DNA from: JBDKGV01 sp039798005
GTDB taxonomy: Bacteria; Fibrobacterota; Fibrobacteria; UBA5070
Reading direction: 5' to 3'
NCBI GenBank assembly: GCA_039798005.1
Contig: JBDKGV010000083.1
Span: 1-14,261, forward strand
DNA length: 14,261 nt
The notes beneath the pieces were generated by a model. That model made no database searches. It saw only the letters and a program-made list of their open reading frames with translations, and was not told the origin of the DNA. A program made the position numbers and the translations under genes. Position 1 is the first letter of the stretch. Every line of letters starts with the position of its first letter. This document shows, piece by piece, positions 1 to 6,810 of the stretch.

Positions 1-1
1 C

Positions 2-214
2 ACCGAGGCGGCCAACCCGCCTGCGCCCAAGTACGCCGATCTCCAGATCGCCATGGCCGACGAGGAGGAGGACGAAGCCCCCGTGAAGGTCAACGACATG
101 CTGGCCCGCGTCGAGGCCGCCGCCAAGGCCGACCCGATGAGCTTCTCGAAGCTGGTCCGCAGCTGGCTGCAGGACGACAACAACAACGCAAACGGCAACA
201 AGGAGAAGAAGTAG
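2..214 (+). CDS. fliF: FliF, flagellar MS-ring protein, C-terminal end (partial)
   Basis: Only the last 70 residues are present; the 5' end lies outside the window. FliF is the inner-membrane protein that forms the MS-ring, and its cytoplasmic C-terminal tail binds the N-terminal domain of FliG. The visible part fits that tail: an acidic linker (EEEDEAPVKV), then a short helix with DPMSFSKLVRSWLQDD, which matches the conserved closing segment of FliF (a 'VRxWL' helix ending in acidic residues). A polar Asn/Lys-rich end follows, and the stop is TAG. The assignment rests on this end motif and on fliG beginning 3 nt downstream, the usual order in flagellar operons. The fliG ribosome site (AAGGAG at 200-205) lies inside this coding end. 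Confidence is high because of context, even though the fragment is short. Confidence 0.85.
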   Translation, partial: TEAANPPAPKYADLQIAMADEEEDEAPVKVNDMLARVEAAAKADPMSFSKLVRSWLQDDNNNANGNKEKK

Positions 215-217
215 CTC

Positions 218-1276
218 GTGGCAGCCAAGAACTTCTACCAGAACGCCCTCAAGGACTCCAAGAAGGGGCCCGAGTTCGACATCCCCGGCCCCAAGAAGGC
301 TGCGATCGTCATCGTGGCCCTGGGACCGGAGAACTCCTCGGAGCTGCTCAAGGGCCTGAGCGAGGCGGAAGTCGAGGCCCTGACCAAGGAGGTCGCGCGG
401 CTGGACGGCGTGACCAGCGAGATGCGCGAGTCCGTGCTCAAGGAGTTCCACACCTTGGGCGTGGCGCAGCAGTTCGTGTCCCAAGGCGGCATCGAGTACG
501 CCCGCGAACTTCTCGAAAAGACTTACGGCCCGCTGCGCGCCGCCGAGGTGCTGGCCAAGATCACCAAGGCGATCCGCACCACCGGCTTCCACCTTCTGAC
601 CGAGATCGACGCGGGCCAGTTGGTGAACTTCATCCAGAAGGAGCATCCGCAGACCATCGCGCTCATCCTTGCGCACATGGACAAGCAGGTGGCCGCCAAG
701 CTCCTGGGCGCCCTGCCCCAGGACCTTCAGTTTGATGTGGCCCAGCGCATCGCGACGATGGAGTCGATCACGCCCGACGTGCTGGAGCAGATCGAACAGG
801 TTCTCACGGCGGAGATGAAGGACCTCGTGGGCGGAGACGCCTCCGAAGTGGGTGGCGTCAAGGCGCTGGCCGAGCTGCTCAACCTCACCGACCGTTCCAC
901 CGAGAAGAACGTCATGGGGCACCTGGAGCGCGAGAACCCCGAGCTCTCCACCGAGATCAAGAACCTCATGTTCACCTTCGACGACATCATGCTGCTGGAC
1001 GACCGCGGCATGCAGCGCCTGCTCAAGGAGGTCGATTCCAAGATCCTTGCGCTCTCGCTCAAGAACGCCGCCGAGGAGATGCGCGCCAAGTTCCTGCGCA
1101 ACATGTCGCAGCGCGCCGCCGAGATGATCTCGGAAGAGATCCAGTTCATGGGTCCGGTCAAGCTGCGCGATGTCGAAGAGGCCCAGCAGAAGATCGTGGA
1201 CTCCGTGCGTCGCCTCGAGGATGCCGGCGAAGTGGTCATCTCCGGCCGCGGCGGCGGTGACGAGATCGTGGTATGA
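218..1276 (+). CDS. fliG: FliG, flagellar motor switch protein
   Basis: This 352-residue protein has the full length expected for FliG, the rotor protein that converts MotA/B ion flow into torque and joins FliF to FliM. Landmarks: an N-terminal FliF-binding domain (about 25-120), the EHPQ motif of the middle domain at residues 142-145 within HPQTIALILAHM, and the C-terminal torque helix with MFTFDDIMLLDDRGMQRLLK (251-270), which carries the conserved charged residues facing the stator. The end contains GPVKLRDVEEAQQKIVDSVR (312-331) and GEVVISG, also typical. The start is GTG at 218, with AAGGAG 12 nt upstream and a 3-nt gap after fliF, so translation is probably coupled. The stop TGA overlaps the fliH start in an ATGA. 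Nothing appears degenerate. Confidence 0.97.
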   Translation: MAAKNFYQNALKDSKKGPEFDIPGPKKAAIVIVALGPENSSELLKGLSEAEVEALTKEVARLDGVTSEMRESVLKEFHTLGVAQQFVSQGGIEYARELLEKTYGPLRAAEVLAKITKAIRTTGFHLLTEIDAGQLVNFIQKEHPQTIALILAHMDKQVAAKLLGALPQDLQFDVAQRIATMESITPDVLEQIEQVLTAEMKDLVGGDASEVGGVKALAELLNLTDRSTEKNVMGHLERENPELSTEIKNLMFTFDDIMLLDDRGMQRLLKEVDSKILALSLKNAAEEMRAKFLRNMSQRAAEMISEEIQFMGPVKLRDVEEAQQKIVDSVRRLEDAGEVVISGRGGGDEIVV

Positions 1277-2025
1277 TGAACGAAGAGCGCCCGTTGGGCC
1301 TGACCGGAATCCGCCGAGGCGGGGAGGTCAAGGCCATCCCCCTGATGGACTTCGGGATCGGCGAGGTGATGCGCCGCGAGGCGGAATCGCCGGAAGGGAA
1401 GTTGAAGCAGGCGACCGAACGGATCGCCGAGCTCGAGGACGCCCTTGCCCGCAAGGAGTACGAGCACCAGGCCGCTCAGGCGCAGGCCCGGGAGGAAGCC
1501 TACCAGAAGGGGCTTCGCGACGGGACCAGCGCCGGCGAGGCCTCCGGTCGCGCCATCGCCCAGGCGGCGATGGACGTGCGGATGCGCGAGACGGAAGCCT
1601 CGCTCAACCACCGGCTCCAGGCCATCGAGTGCGCCTTGGAATCGCTCTTCCTGGATTGGGAAGGCCGCATCCTGGAACTGGCCATGTCGATCTCGCGCCG
1701 CATCGTCGGAGAGGTCTGCGAAGTGCCGGGCGTGGCGGCGGCCCATGTCGCACGGCTTGCCCTGAAGAAGCTGGGCGCGGAGTCGCGCATCCGCGTGCGG
1801 GTGCACCCGGAGGACTTCACCGCCTTGGAGCGGGAAAAGGGGCTGTGGAACGCCCGCGGCAACCGCACCATCGAACTGATCGAAGACGAGACGGTGGGGC
1901 GAGGCGGCGTTCTGGTCGAAACCGAGGCAGGCTCGATCGACGCCCGCATCCCCCGCATGACCCAGAAGGTCGAAGAGGCTTTGGCCGAGGCCGTGGCCGA
2001 GGAAAGCGCCCGCCTTGGCCGCTGA
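1273..2025 (+). CDS. fliH: FliH, regulator of the flagellar export ATPase
   Basis: This 250-residue protein binds FliI as a dimer, restrains its ATPase and anchors it to the export gate and C-ring. An N-terminal segment of about 40 residues precedes a charged helical region (42-75). A run of helix-packing glycines follows at G80, G84, G88 and G92, i.e. consecutive GxxxG units (GLRDGTSAGEASGRAIA), the known signature of the FliH/YscL family. The C-terminal domain (about 125-250) contains LAMSISRRIVGE and RIRVRVHPEDF, typical of the FliI-binding part. The start is ATG at 1273, overlapping the fliG stop (ATGA); a second ATG follows at 1276, and no strong ribosome site precedes either, consistent with coupling. 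Sequence conservation is low in this family, but the order and GxxxG run make the call secure. Confidence 0.92.
   Translation: MMNEERPLGLTGIRRGGEVKAIPLMDFGIGEVMRREAESPEGKLKQATERIAELEDALARKEYEHQAAQAQAREEAYQKGLRDGTSAGEASGRAIAQAAMDVRMRETEASLNHRLQAIECALESLFLDWEGRILELAMSISRRIVGEVCEVPGVAAAHVARLALKKLGAESRIRVRVHPEDFTALEREKGLWNARGNRTIELIEDETVGRGGVLVETEAGSIDARIPRMTQKVEEALAEAVAEESARLGR
1999..2003 (+). promoter_or_regulatory. Ribosome binding site deciding the TTG start of fliI
   Basis: GAGGA lies 11 nt upstream of the TTG at 2015 and inside the end of fliH. It supports the rare TTG codon as the fliI start. From this start the protein has an N-terminal length usual for FliI. Confidence 0.5.
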
Positions 2026-3343
2026 TCCCGTTCGCTGGACCCGGGCGATCGAGGCGTGCGACCCCATCGAGGCGCGCGGCAAGGTCTCGAAGGTCGTGGG
2101 GCTTCTCCTGGAAAGCAGCGGCCCGGCAGCCAGCATCGGCGAGCTGTGCGCCATCTCCTTCGGGGATGTCCTGATCGGACATGCCGAAGTCGTGGGCTTT
2201 CGCGAGAACTCCACCCTGCTCATGCCCCTTGGCGAGATGGAAGGCATCCGGCCCGGCTTCGATGTCACCGCCACCGGCCATCCCTTGCTGGTCCCGTGCG
2301 GCATGGATCTGGTCGGACGGGTGCTGGACGGCCTGGGCAACGCCATGGACGGCAAAGGCAACATTCCCGCCAGCGTCCCGCGCCGCCCCGTCACGGGCAA
2401 TGCCCCCAACCCGATGACGCGCAGCCGCATCCACCAACCCATGGGTACGGGCGTCCGCGCCGTCGACGGCTTCCTCACCCTGGGGCGCGGCCAGCGCATG
2501 GGCATCTTCGCGGGCTCGGGCGTCGGCAAGTCGGTGATCCTGGGCATGTTCGCAAAGAACTGCCAAGCCGAGATCAACGTGATCTGCCTCATCGGGGAGC
2601 GCGGTCGCGAAGTGCGGGAATTCCTGGAGCGCGACCTCGGTGCCGAGGGCATGAAGCGCTCCGTGGTGATCTGCGCGACCTCGGACCAGCCCGCCATCGT
2701 GCGCGTGAAGGCCGCCTTCACCGCCACGGCCATCGCGGAAGGATTCCGCGAGGAGGGGCGCGACGTCCTTCTGATGATGGACTCCTCCACCCGCCTTGCC
2801 ATGGCCCAGCGCGAGATCGGGCTTGCGATCGGCGAGCCCCCCGCCACCCGCGGCTACACCCCCTCGGTGTTCGCTCTGCTCCCTCGCATCTTCGAGCGGG
2901 CCGGCACCGCCGAGATCGGCTCCATCACGGCGCTCTACACGGTGCTGGTGGACGGTGACGACCACGAGGAGCCCGTCGCCGACGCCATCCGTTCCATCCT
3001 GGACGGCCACATCGTGCTGTCGCGCGACATCGCAAGCAAGGGGCACTTTCCCGCCATCGACATCCTGCGCTCCATCAGCCGTTGCATGCCCGATGTCGCC
3101 ACGCGCGAGCACGTGCTGGCGGCCCGCGAACTGATCGCCCTGATGGCGCTCTACCGCGAGAACGAGGACCTGGTCACCTTGGGCGCCTACCAGAAGGGCT
3201 CGAACGCGAAGCTCGACCTGGCCATCCGGCTGCGCGACGTCTGGAACACCTACCTGCGGCAGGACCGGGTGGAATCCTCAAGCTTCGAGCAGGCCGTCGG
3301 TGCCATTGCCATGCTTGCCCGTGAGGCCGGCGCAGGCCGCTGA
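2015..3343 (+). CDS. fliI: FliI, flagellum-specific export ATPase
   Basis: This 442-residue protein is the F1-beta-like ATPase of the flagellar type III export apparatus. It forms a hexamer with FliJ as central stalk and FliH as regulator. Landmarks: a beta-barrel N-domain with KVSKVVGLLLESSGP (23-37); Walker A AGSGVGKS (166-173); CLIGERGREVREFLE (191-205); Walker B VLLMMD (251-256) followed by SSTRLAMAQREIGLAIGEPP (257-276), a segment diagnostic for FliI rather than F1 subunits; GHIVLSRDIASKGHFPAID (331-349); and AYQKGSNAKLDLA near the C-terminus. All catalytic motifs are intact. The start is TTG at 2015, 11 nt inside fliH, backed by GAGGA upstream. The stop TGA shares one base with the fliJ ATG. 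Confidence 0.97.
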   Translation: MAADPVRWTRAIEACDPIEARGKVSKVVGLLLESSGPAASIGELCAISFGDVLIGHAEVVGFRENSTLLMPLGEMEGIRPGFDVTATGHPLLVPCGMDLVGRVLDGLGNAMDGKGNIPASVPRRPVTGNAPNPMTRSRIHQPMGTGVRAVDGFLTLGRGQRMGIFAGSGVGKSVILGMFAKNCQAEINVICLIGERGREVREFLERDLGAEGMKRSVVICATSDQPAIVRVKAAFTATAIAEGFREEGRDVLLMMDSSTRLAMAQREIGLAIGEPPATRGYTPSVFALLPRIFERAGTAEIGSITALYTVLVDGDDHEEPVADAIRSILDGHIVLSRDIASKGHFPAIDILRSISRCMPDVATREHVLAARELIALMALYRENEDLVTLGAYQKGSNAKLDLAIRLRDVWNTYLRQDRVESSSFEQAVGAIAMLAREAGAGR

Positions 3344-3834
3344 TGCCAGCCTTCAAGTTCCCCTTGGAGACGGTCCTCAAGCTGCGACGCCATGCCGAGG
3401 AGGATGCGCGCAAGAAGCTTGCGGAGAAGATCGCCGCCCTGGACCGCAAGGAGCGTGAGATGCTCGACCTGCGCAACCAATTGACGGAATCCGTCGACAC
3501 CCGCAAGAACGCCCTCTTGGACGGGGTCTTCCTGCCCCAGTTCCAGATGGTGGACATGGGCTGGATGCAGGTCCTGAAGAACCGGATGTCCGTCTGCCAC
3601 GGCCAGATCCAGCAGGCCGCCGCCGTGGTGGAACAGGCCCGGGCGCAGCTTGTCGAGGCGCGCCGCAGCGTGAAGGCCCTGGAGACCTTGCGCGAACGTC
3701 GCGAGAAGCAGTGGCGCCAAGCGGAGAACCGCCGCACCGAGAACATCCTCTCGGACATGGCCGGCGTGAACTGGCTTCGCCAGAATCGGGAAGAGGCCGA
3801 GCGCCGCCTAGCGCAGGAGCAGCGAATCGACTGA
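3343..3834 (+). CDS. fliJ: FliJ, flagellar export chaperone / ATPase stalk
   Basis: This 163-residue protein is almost entirely alpha-helical and charged, as expected for FliJ, the antiparallel coiled coil that sits in the FliI hexamer like the gamma subunit of F1. It opens with FKFPLETVLKLRRHAEEDAR, close to the family opening 'FxLxxVLxLR'. A second helix runs from about residue 85 (QIQQAAAVVEQARAQLVEAR) and includes ALETLRERREKQW, the usual conserved patch of helix 2. The start ATG shares one base with the fliI stop. The 3' end overlaps the convergent TPR gene by 27 nt. The call depends on helical pattern, length and the fliH-fliI-fliJ order rather than on catalytic residues. Confidence 0.9.
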   Translation: MPAFKFPLETVLKLRRHAEEDARKKLAEKIAALDRKEREMLDLRNQLTESVDTRKNALLDGVFLPQFQMVDMGWMQVLKNRMSVCHGQIQQAAAVVEQARAQLVEARRSVKALETLRERREKQWRQAENRRTENILSDMAGVNWLRQNREEAERRLAQEQRID

Positions 3835-4794
3835 GGTGGAAAGGGAGGTTTCACCTCGCGCCTTGAGCCAACCCGACAGCGATCGCAAGCCCACCTTGGC
3901 CGACTTGTCGCCCAGCTCCAAGGCCTTCCCGTAACCCTGCACGGCGTCGCGCGCGTTGCCGGCACGGGCTCCGGCCTGCCCCAGCGCCTTCCAGAGAAGC
4001 GGCGACCCGGGCACGTTTTCCAAGGCCTGCCTCAGGACGATGACGGCCTCGGCATCGCGCTTGCGCAACTGCGACAGTCGCGCCAGGCGAAGCCATGTCT
4101 GCACGCTCTTGGGGGCCACCAGCAGCACGTCCTGATACGCCCTTTCCGCCCTGCGCCACGCTTGGCAGGCCTCGTACAGGCCGCCCAGGGAAAGCACGAG
4201 CCGTCCCGTCGTGTCGGAGGCGGCCTGCGGGGCATAGCGATCCAACGCCTCCAGCGCAAGCGTGGTGTCGCCGGCGGTCAAGCGGGCACGCGCCAAGCCC
4301 AGATGCGCCGCCGCCGAGGTGGAATCGACATTGCGACCGCGAGCGAACCATTCGGCGGCATCCCCCGTCGCCCCGCTCTGCAAGGAGATCTCCCCCAGCC
4401 GGTTGGCCGGGGCGACATCGCTTGAATCGACATCCCACAGGATCCGCCAATGCTTGGCCGCCTCGCCCCAGTTGCGATTCTCCTCGGCGAGGATCGCGAG
4501 ATTCTGGCGCGCCCTCTTGAAGCGCGGCGCCCATTCCAGCGCCCGCATCCAGGCGGCGGCCGCCTCGCCCGTCTTGCGCATCTGGGCCAAGGCGTTGCCG
4601 TAATTGAACCAGGACACCGCAGGGTCGATCCCCTTGCGCGCCGCCAGGCGGTACAGCTCGGCCGAAGCCTTCCAGTCGCTCTTCTCGTAGAGGGCGCCGG
4701 CCTTGTCAAGCAGCGCCTGGGACGCCGAATCGCGCACCATCTCGGCGCGCGCGCCAAGGGCAAGCACCAGGACGAGAAGACCCGCGCGGATCAC
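3808..4794 (-). CDS. Secreted/periplasmic TPR-repeat protein
   Basis: This 328-residue protein has an N-terminal signal sequence (MIRAGLLVLVLALGARA, likely cut before Glu18). The rest consists of tetratricopeptide repeats. Helical units can be traced at about 30-60 (ALYEKSDWKASAELYRLAA), 63-95 (WFNYGNALAQMRKTGEAAAA), 97-130, 135-165, 168-195, 200-240 (GGLYEACQAWRRAERAYQDV), 245-275 and 280-310 (LWKALGQAGARAGNARDAVQ). Such proteins are protein-protein scaffolds; no enzyme motif is seen and the partner is unknown. The reading frame stays open upstream to 5049, but that part lies inside the glycosyltransferase gene. I chose GTG at 4794 because it gives an immediate signal peptide and a GTGA overlap with the preceding stop. 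Its tail overlaps fliJ. It is probably the last gene of the dxs-led run. Confidence 0.85.
   Translation of the reverse strand: MIRAGLLVLVLALGARAEMVRDSASQALLDKAGALYEKSDWKASAELYRLAARKGIDPAVSWFNYGNALAQMRKTGEAAAAWMRALEWAPRFKRARQNLAILAEENRNWGEAAKHWRILWDVDSSDVAPANRLGEISLQSGATGDAAEWFARGRNVDSTSAAAHLGLARARLTAGDTTLALEALDRYAPQAASDTTGRLVLSLGGLYEACQAWRRAERAYQDVLLVAPKSVQTWLRLARLSQLRKRDAEAVIVLRQALENVPGSPLLWKALGQAGARAGNARDAVQGYGKALELGDKSAKVGLRSLSGWLKARGETSLSTSVDSLLLR
3835..3855. terminator. Weak hairpin at the convergent fliJ / TPR gene ends
   Basis: GGTGGAAA and TTTCACC can pair around the loop GGGAGG with one bulged G, directly after the fliJ stop. No T-run follows on the + strand, and the hairpin lies within the end of the TPR gene. 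It is the only candidate I see for ending transcription between the converging operons, and it is weak. Confidence 0.25.
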
Positions 4795-5495
4795 GAGCGC
4801 AGCCCCGTCGGGGATTTGACGATTTCCGTCCAGAGCCGGAACCACATCGCGACGAAGCGCGAGGTGTCCCGCCAAGGCCGGATGTGACTGCCCGCCTCGT
4901 CGTCGTAGATCGTGGGGATCGGGACGCGATCGATCGTCCAGCCAAGTCTTGCCACGCGCACCAGCATCTCGCTTTCCCATTCGAACCGGCCCGTGCGGGG
5001 AATGGAAGGGTGGAGCATGGCCTCCAGATGGTAGAGCCTGTACCCGCACTGGCTGTCGAAAAGCGCCGTCCCCGCCTGCAGACCCAGGAGCGCGGTCGTG
5101 AGGCGATTGGAGCAGACCCGAGCCAAGGGCATCTCAGGTGTGGCGAGAGTGCGGGCACCGACCACCACGCCCACCGAGGCGTCCATGGCCTTCTCGAGAA
5201 AGGCCGGAACGCAATCGGGCGCATGCTGGCCGTCCGCATCCAAGGTCAACACATGGGTGAAGCCGCGTTCACGGGCGCGTTGCGCCCCGGTCATCAGCGC
5301 GGTTCCCTTGCCGGCGTTGGCGCCGTGCACCAGCACCTCCACCCCGAAGGAACGGGCCGCCTCCGCCGTGCCGTCCTGCGAACCGTCATCCACCACGAGG
5401 ATCGCGTCCCTGGAGAACCGCTCCAAAAGCTGAGGAAGCAGGACCGGCAAGGTCCGGGCCGCCTGGTAGGCAGGCACCAGCGCCGCGACGTTCAC
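4791..5495 (-). CDS. Family 2 glycosyltransferase (DPM1/polyprenyl-phosphate type)
   Basis: This 234-residue single-domain GT-A glycosyltransferase transfers a sugar from a nucleotide donor, in this subgroup often to a lipid-phosphate carrier. Visible: the opening MNVAALVPAYQAARTL, the nucleotide-binding VVDDGSQDGT (34-43), NAGKGTAL (60-67), the metal-binding DADGQH (86-91), DSQCGYRLY, and FEWESEMLVRVARLGW near the acceptor site, all typical of DPM1/DPG-synthase-like GT2 enzymes. No membrane-spanning C-terminal segment is present. The start is probably GTG at 5495, forming GTGA with the mcsB-like stop; GTG at 5507 would add four residues but sits too close to a ribosome site. The stop overlaps the TPR gene start, again as GTGA. 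The sugar and acceptor cannot be told from sequence. Glycosylation of envelope material or of flagellin is possible but unproven. Confidence 0.88.
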   Translation of the reverse strand: MNVAALVPAYQAARTLPVLLPQLLERFSRDAILVVDDGSQDGTAEAARSFGVEVLVHGANAGKGTALMTGAQRARERGFTHVLTLDADGQHAPDCVPAFLEKAMDASVGVVVGARTLATPEMPLARVCSNRLTTALLGLQAGTALFDSQCGYRLYHLEAMLHPSIPRTGRFEWESEMLVRVARLGWTIDRVPIPTIYDDEAGSHIRPWRDTSRFVAMWFRLWTEIVKSPTGLRS

Positions 5496-6523
5496 AGCGA
5501 AGTCCACGCCTTCACCACGGCGCTGGCGCGCAGGTCATCGAGCTTCTGGTGCGCCTCCTTCGCCACGGGTCCGGCCATCGCCGTGAGATGGGCATCGCCG
5601 CACATGAAATGAAGCTGCACCGCAAGCCGGGCATGGATGTTCCCCAGCCATCCCATGCGACCGCCCATGGCGCACAGCTCCAAGCGCCGCAACAGCTCCG
5701 GCCTGGAAAGCAGCGCCACCGAACCAAGCAGCGCATTCGAGCGCAGGACCGCATCGCGCAACTCCGCTTCCTGCGCCTGCACGAGATCGTTCAGGGCGCG
5801 CTCCTCCTCCTGGGCCACCCGCACCGCAAGGTCTCCCAACCGCTGGGCGATCTCCGATTCCGTGAGCCCCAAGGCCATGCGGTTGGCAAGGGCGACAAGC
5901 GCCGTGTCCTCGTCCTCCATGACGGGAGAAAGGACGAAGCCCATCGCATCCAAGGCGGCCTGCGTTTCTCCAAGCCGTCGCGTCCAGCGAAGCGCGGGCA
6001 GGAACATGAGCTGCCCCACCTGCAATCCGGTTCCCACCAGGGCGGGATTCCAAGTCCGCCATCCCCACTGCGGATCGCGGGCCAAGGTGAGACGGGTGCG
6101 CGCCAACGCCTCCCAATCGGACAGGGATTCCACGCATCCAAGCGGATCGAGGCCACTGCACTGCGCCCAGAAGCGCAGGTGATCCTCGTCGTTCACCGTC
6201 ATGCCCCGGGCGCCGCCCGGCTCCGCCCATGCCGACCAGCACGCACCGCTGCGGGTCCGCAAGGCGGGGTTGATCTCCAGGCGCTCACCGAGCAGGGCAA
6301 GGTCGTCGGCCTCGAACGAGGCGTCGGCGATCGGCTCGAGATCGGGCAGGTGCGTGCGCCGGAACTCGTCGAGGATCCGGCAGGTCTCGTCCTGGCCTTC
6401 GAGGGTGTCCCGCTCCCACCACTTCCGTCCTTCCAGCGATCGCCCCAGACGGATGCGCGTGCACAGCAGGACGGCATCCTCGGGCGCTTCGCGGATCCGG
6501 GAAAGGAGGCTGGAGGGGATCAC
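5492..6523 (-). CDS. mcsB: McsB-like protein arginine kinase homologue, probably catalytically inactive
   Basis: This 343-residue protein is recognisable as a McsB/phosphagen-kinase relative by VLLCTRIRLGRSLEG (18-32), VNDEDHLRFW (110-119) and GTGLQVGQLMFLPAL (164-178), plus a helical tail with LANRMALGLTESEI (212-225). McsB phosphorylates arginines on proteins to mark them for ClpCP. Here the active-site signature, normally CP-[ST]-N-x-GTGxR, reads NPALVGTGLQ (159-168), so the catalytic Cys is Asn and the phosphate-binding Arg is Gln. The flexible RG-x-YGEG loop reads SPVMEDED (199-206), and the RPxERDxRR phosphoarginine-sensing pocket near the C-terminus is not seen. Arg23, Arg25, Glu113 and Arg117 remain. 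The start is GTG at 6523, overlapping the mcsA-like stop as GTGA. I infer a scaffold or regulatory pseudokinase. A diverged active enzyme is less likely. Confidence 0.8.
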   Translation of the reverse strand: MIPSSLLSRIREAPEDAVLLCTRIRLGRSLEGRKWWERDTLEGQDETCRILDEFRRTHLPDLEPIADASFEADDLALLGERLEINPALRTRSGACWSAWAEPGGARGMTVNDEDHLRFWAQCSGLDPLGCVESLSDWEALARTRLTLARDPQWGWRTWNPALVGTGLQVGQLMFLPALRWTRRLGETQAALDAMGFVLSPVMEDEDTALVALANRMALGLTESEIAQRLGDLAVRVAQEEERALNDLVQAQEAELRDAVLRSNALLGSVALLSRPELLRRLELCAMGGRMGWLGNIHARLAVQLHFMCGDAHLTAMAGPVAKEAHQKLDDLRASAVVKAWTSL

Positions 6524-6810
6524 TTCGAATCCTCCTCGAGGAAGCCACGCATCCGGGCCGCCTCCTCGTAATCCTCGCGTGCCACGGCGGCATCCTGGCG
6601 ACGCTGCCACGCCTCGCGGCGATGGGCCCGCACCTGCTCGCGCAGGTTTCCGGCCGGGGGCTGCTCCAACCGGGTCCGGTGGTACTTCTGCAACATGGGC
6701 GCAAGCCGGGCTCGGAAGACTTCGTAGCACACCGGACATCCGAGGTGGTGCTCCCTCAGGAACTCCGACCAGGGAAAGCCGCAGGCGAGGCAGACGGGGT
6801 CATTCAGCAT
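6520..6810 (-). CDS. mcsA: McsA-like zinc-finger / UVR-motif protein
   Basis: This 96-residue protein resembles McsA, the activator and adaptor of McsB. It has one CxxC...CxxC zinc-binding module (C7, C10, C25, C28, within CLACGFPWSEF and GCPVCYEVF), a linker containing LAPMLQKYHRT, and a C-terminal UVR-type helix pair (AVAREDYEEAARMRGFLEE, 75-93), the short motif shared by UvrB/UvrC and McsA. The Bacillus protein, as I recall it, is about twice as long with two zinc modules, so this is a reduced form. The start ATG overlaps the lolD stop by 7 nt, and the stop overlaps the mcsB-like start as GTGA, so the pair is probably made together. No ctsR or clpC lies beside it. Confidence 0.8.
   Translation of the reverse strand: MLNDPVCLACGFPWSEFLREHHLGCPVCYEVFRARLAPMLQKYHRTRLEQPPAGNLREQVRAHRREAWQRRQDAAVAREDYEEAARMRGFLEEDSK

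Noticed and set aside
727..2847. A 706-codon open frame on the - strand opposite fliG, fliH and fliI
   Set aside because: It lies antisense to three intact, strongly conserved genes. Its product is Arg/Ser/Pro-rich without any domain, as expected for a shadow frame in GC-rich DNA.
4795..5049. Longer TPR protein starting at 5049
   Set aside because: The extra residues lie in the glycosyltransferase gene in another frame and would bury the signal peptide.
6524..6739. Longer McsB-like protein starting at 6739
   Set aside because: The extra 72 residues are the shifted-frame reading of the mcsA-like gene. The GTGA overlap start at 6523 aligns with family N-termini.
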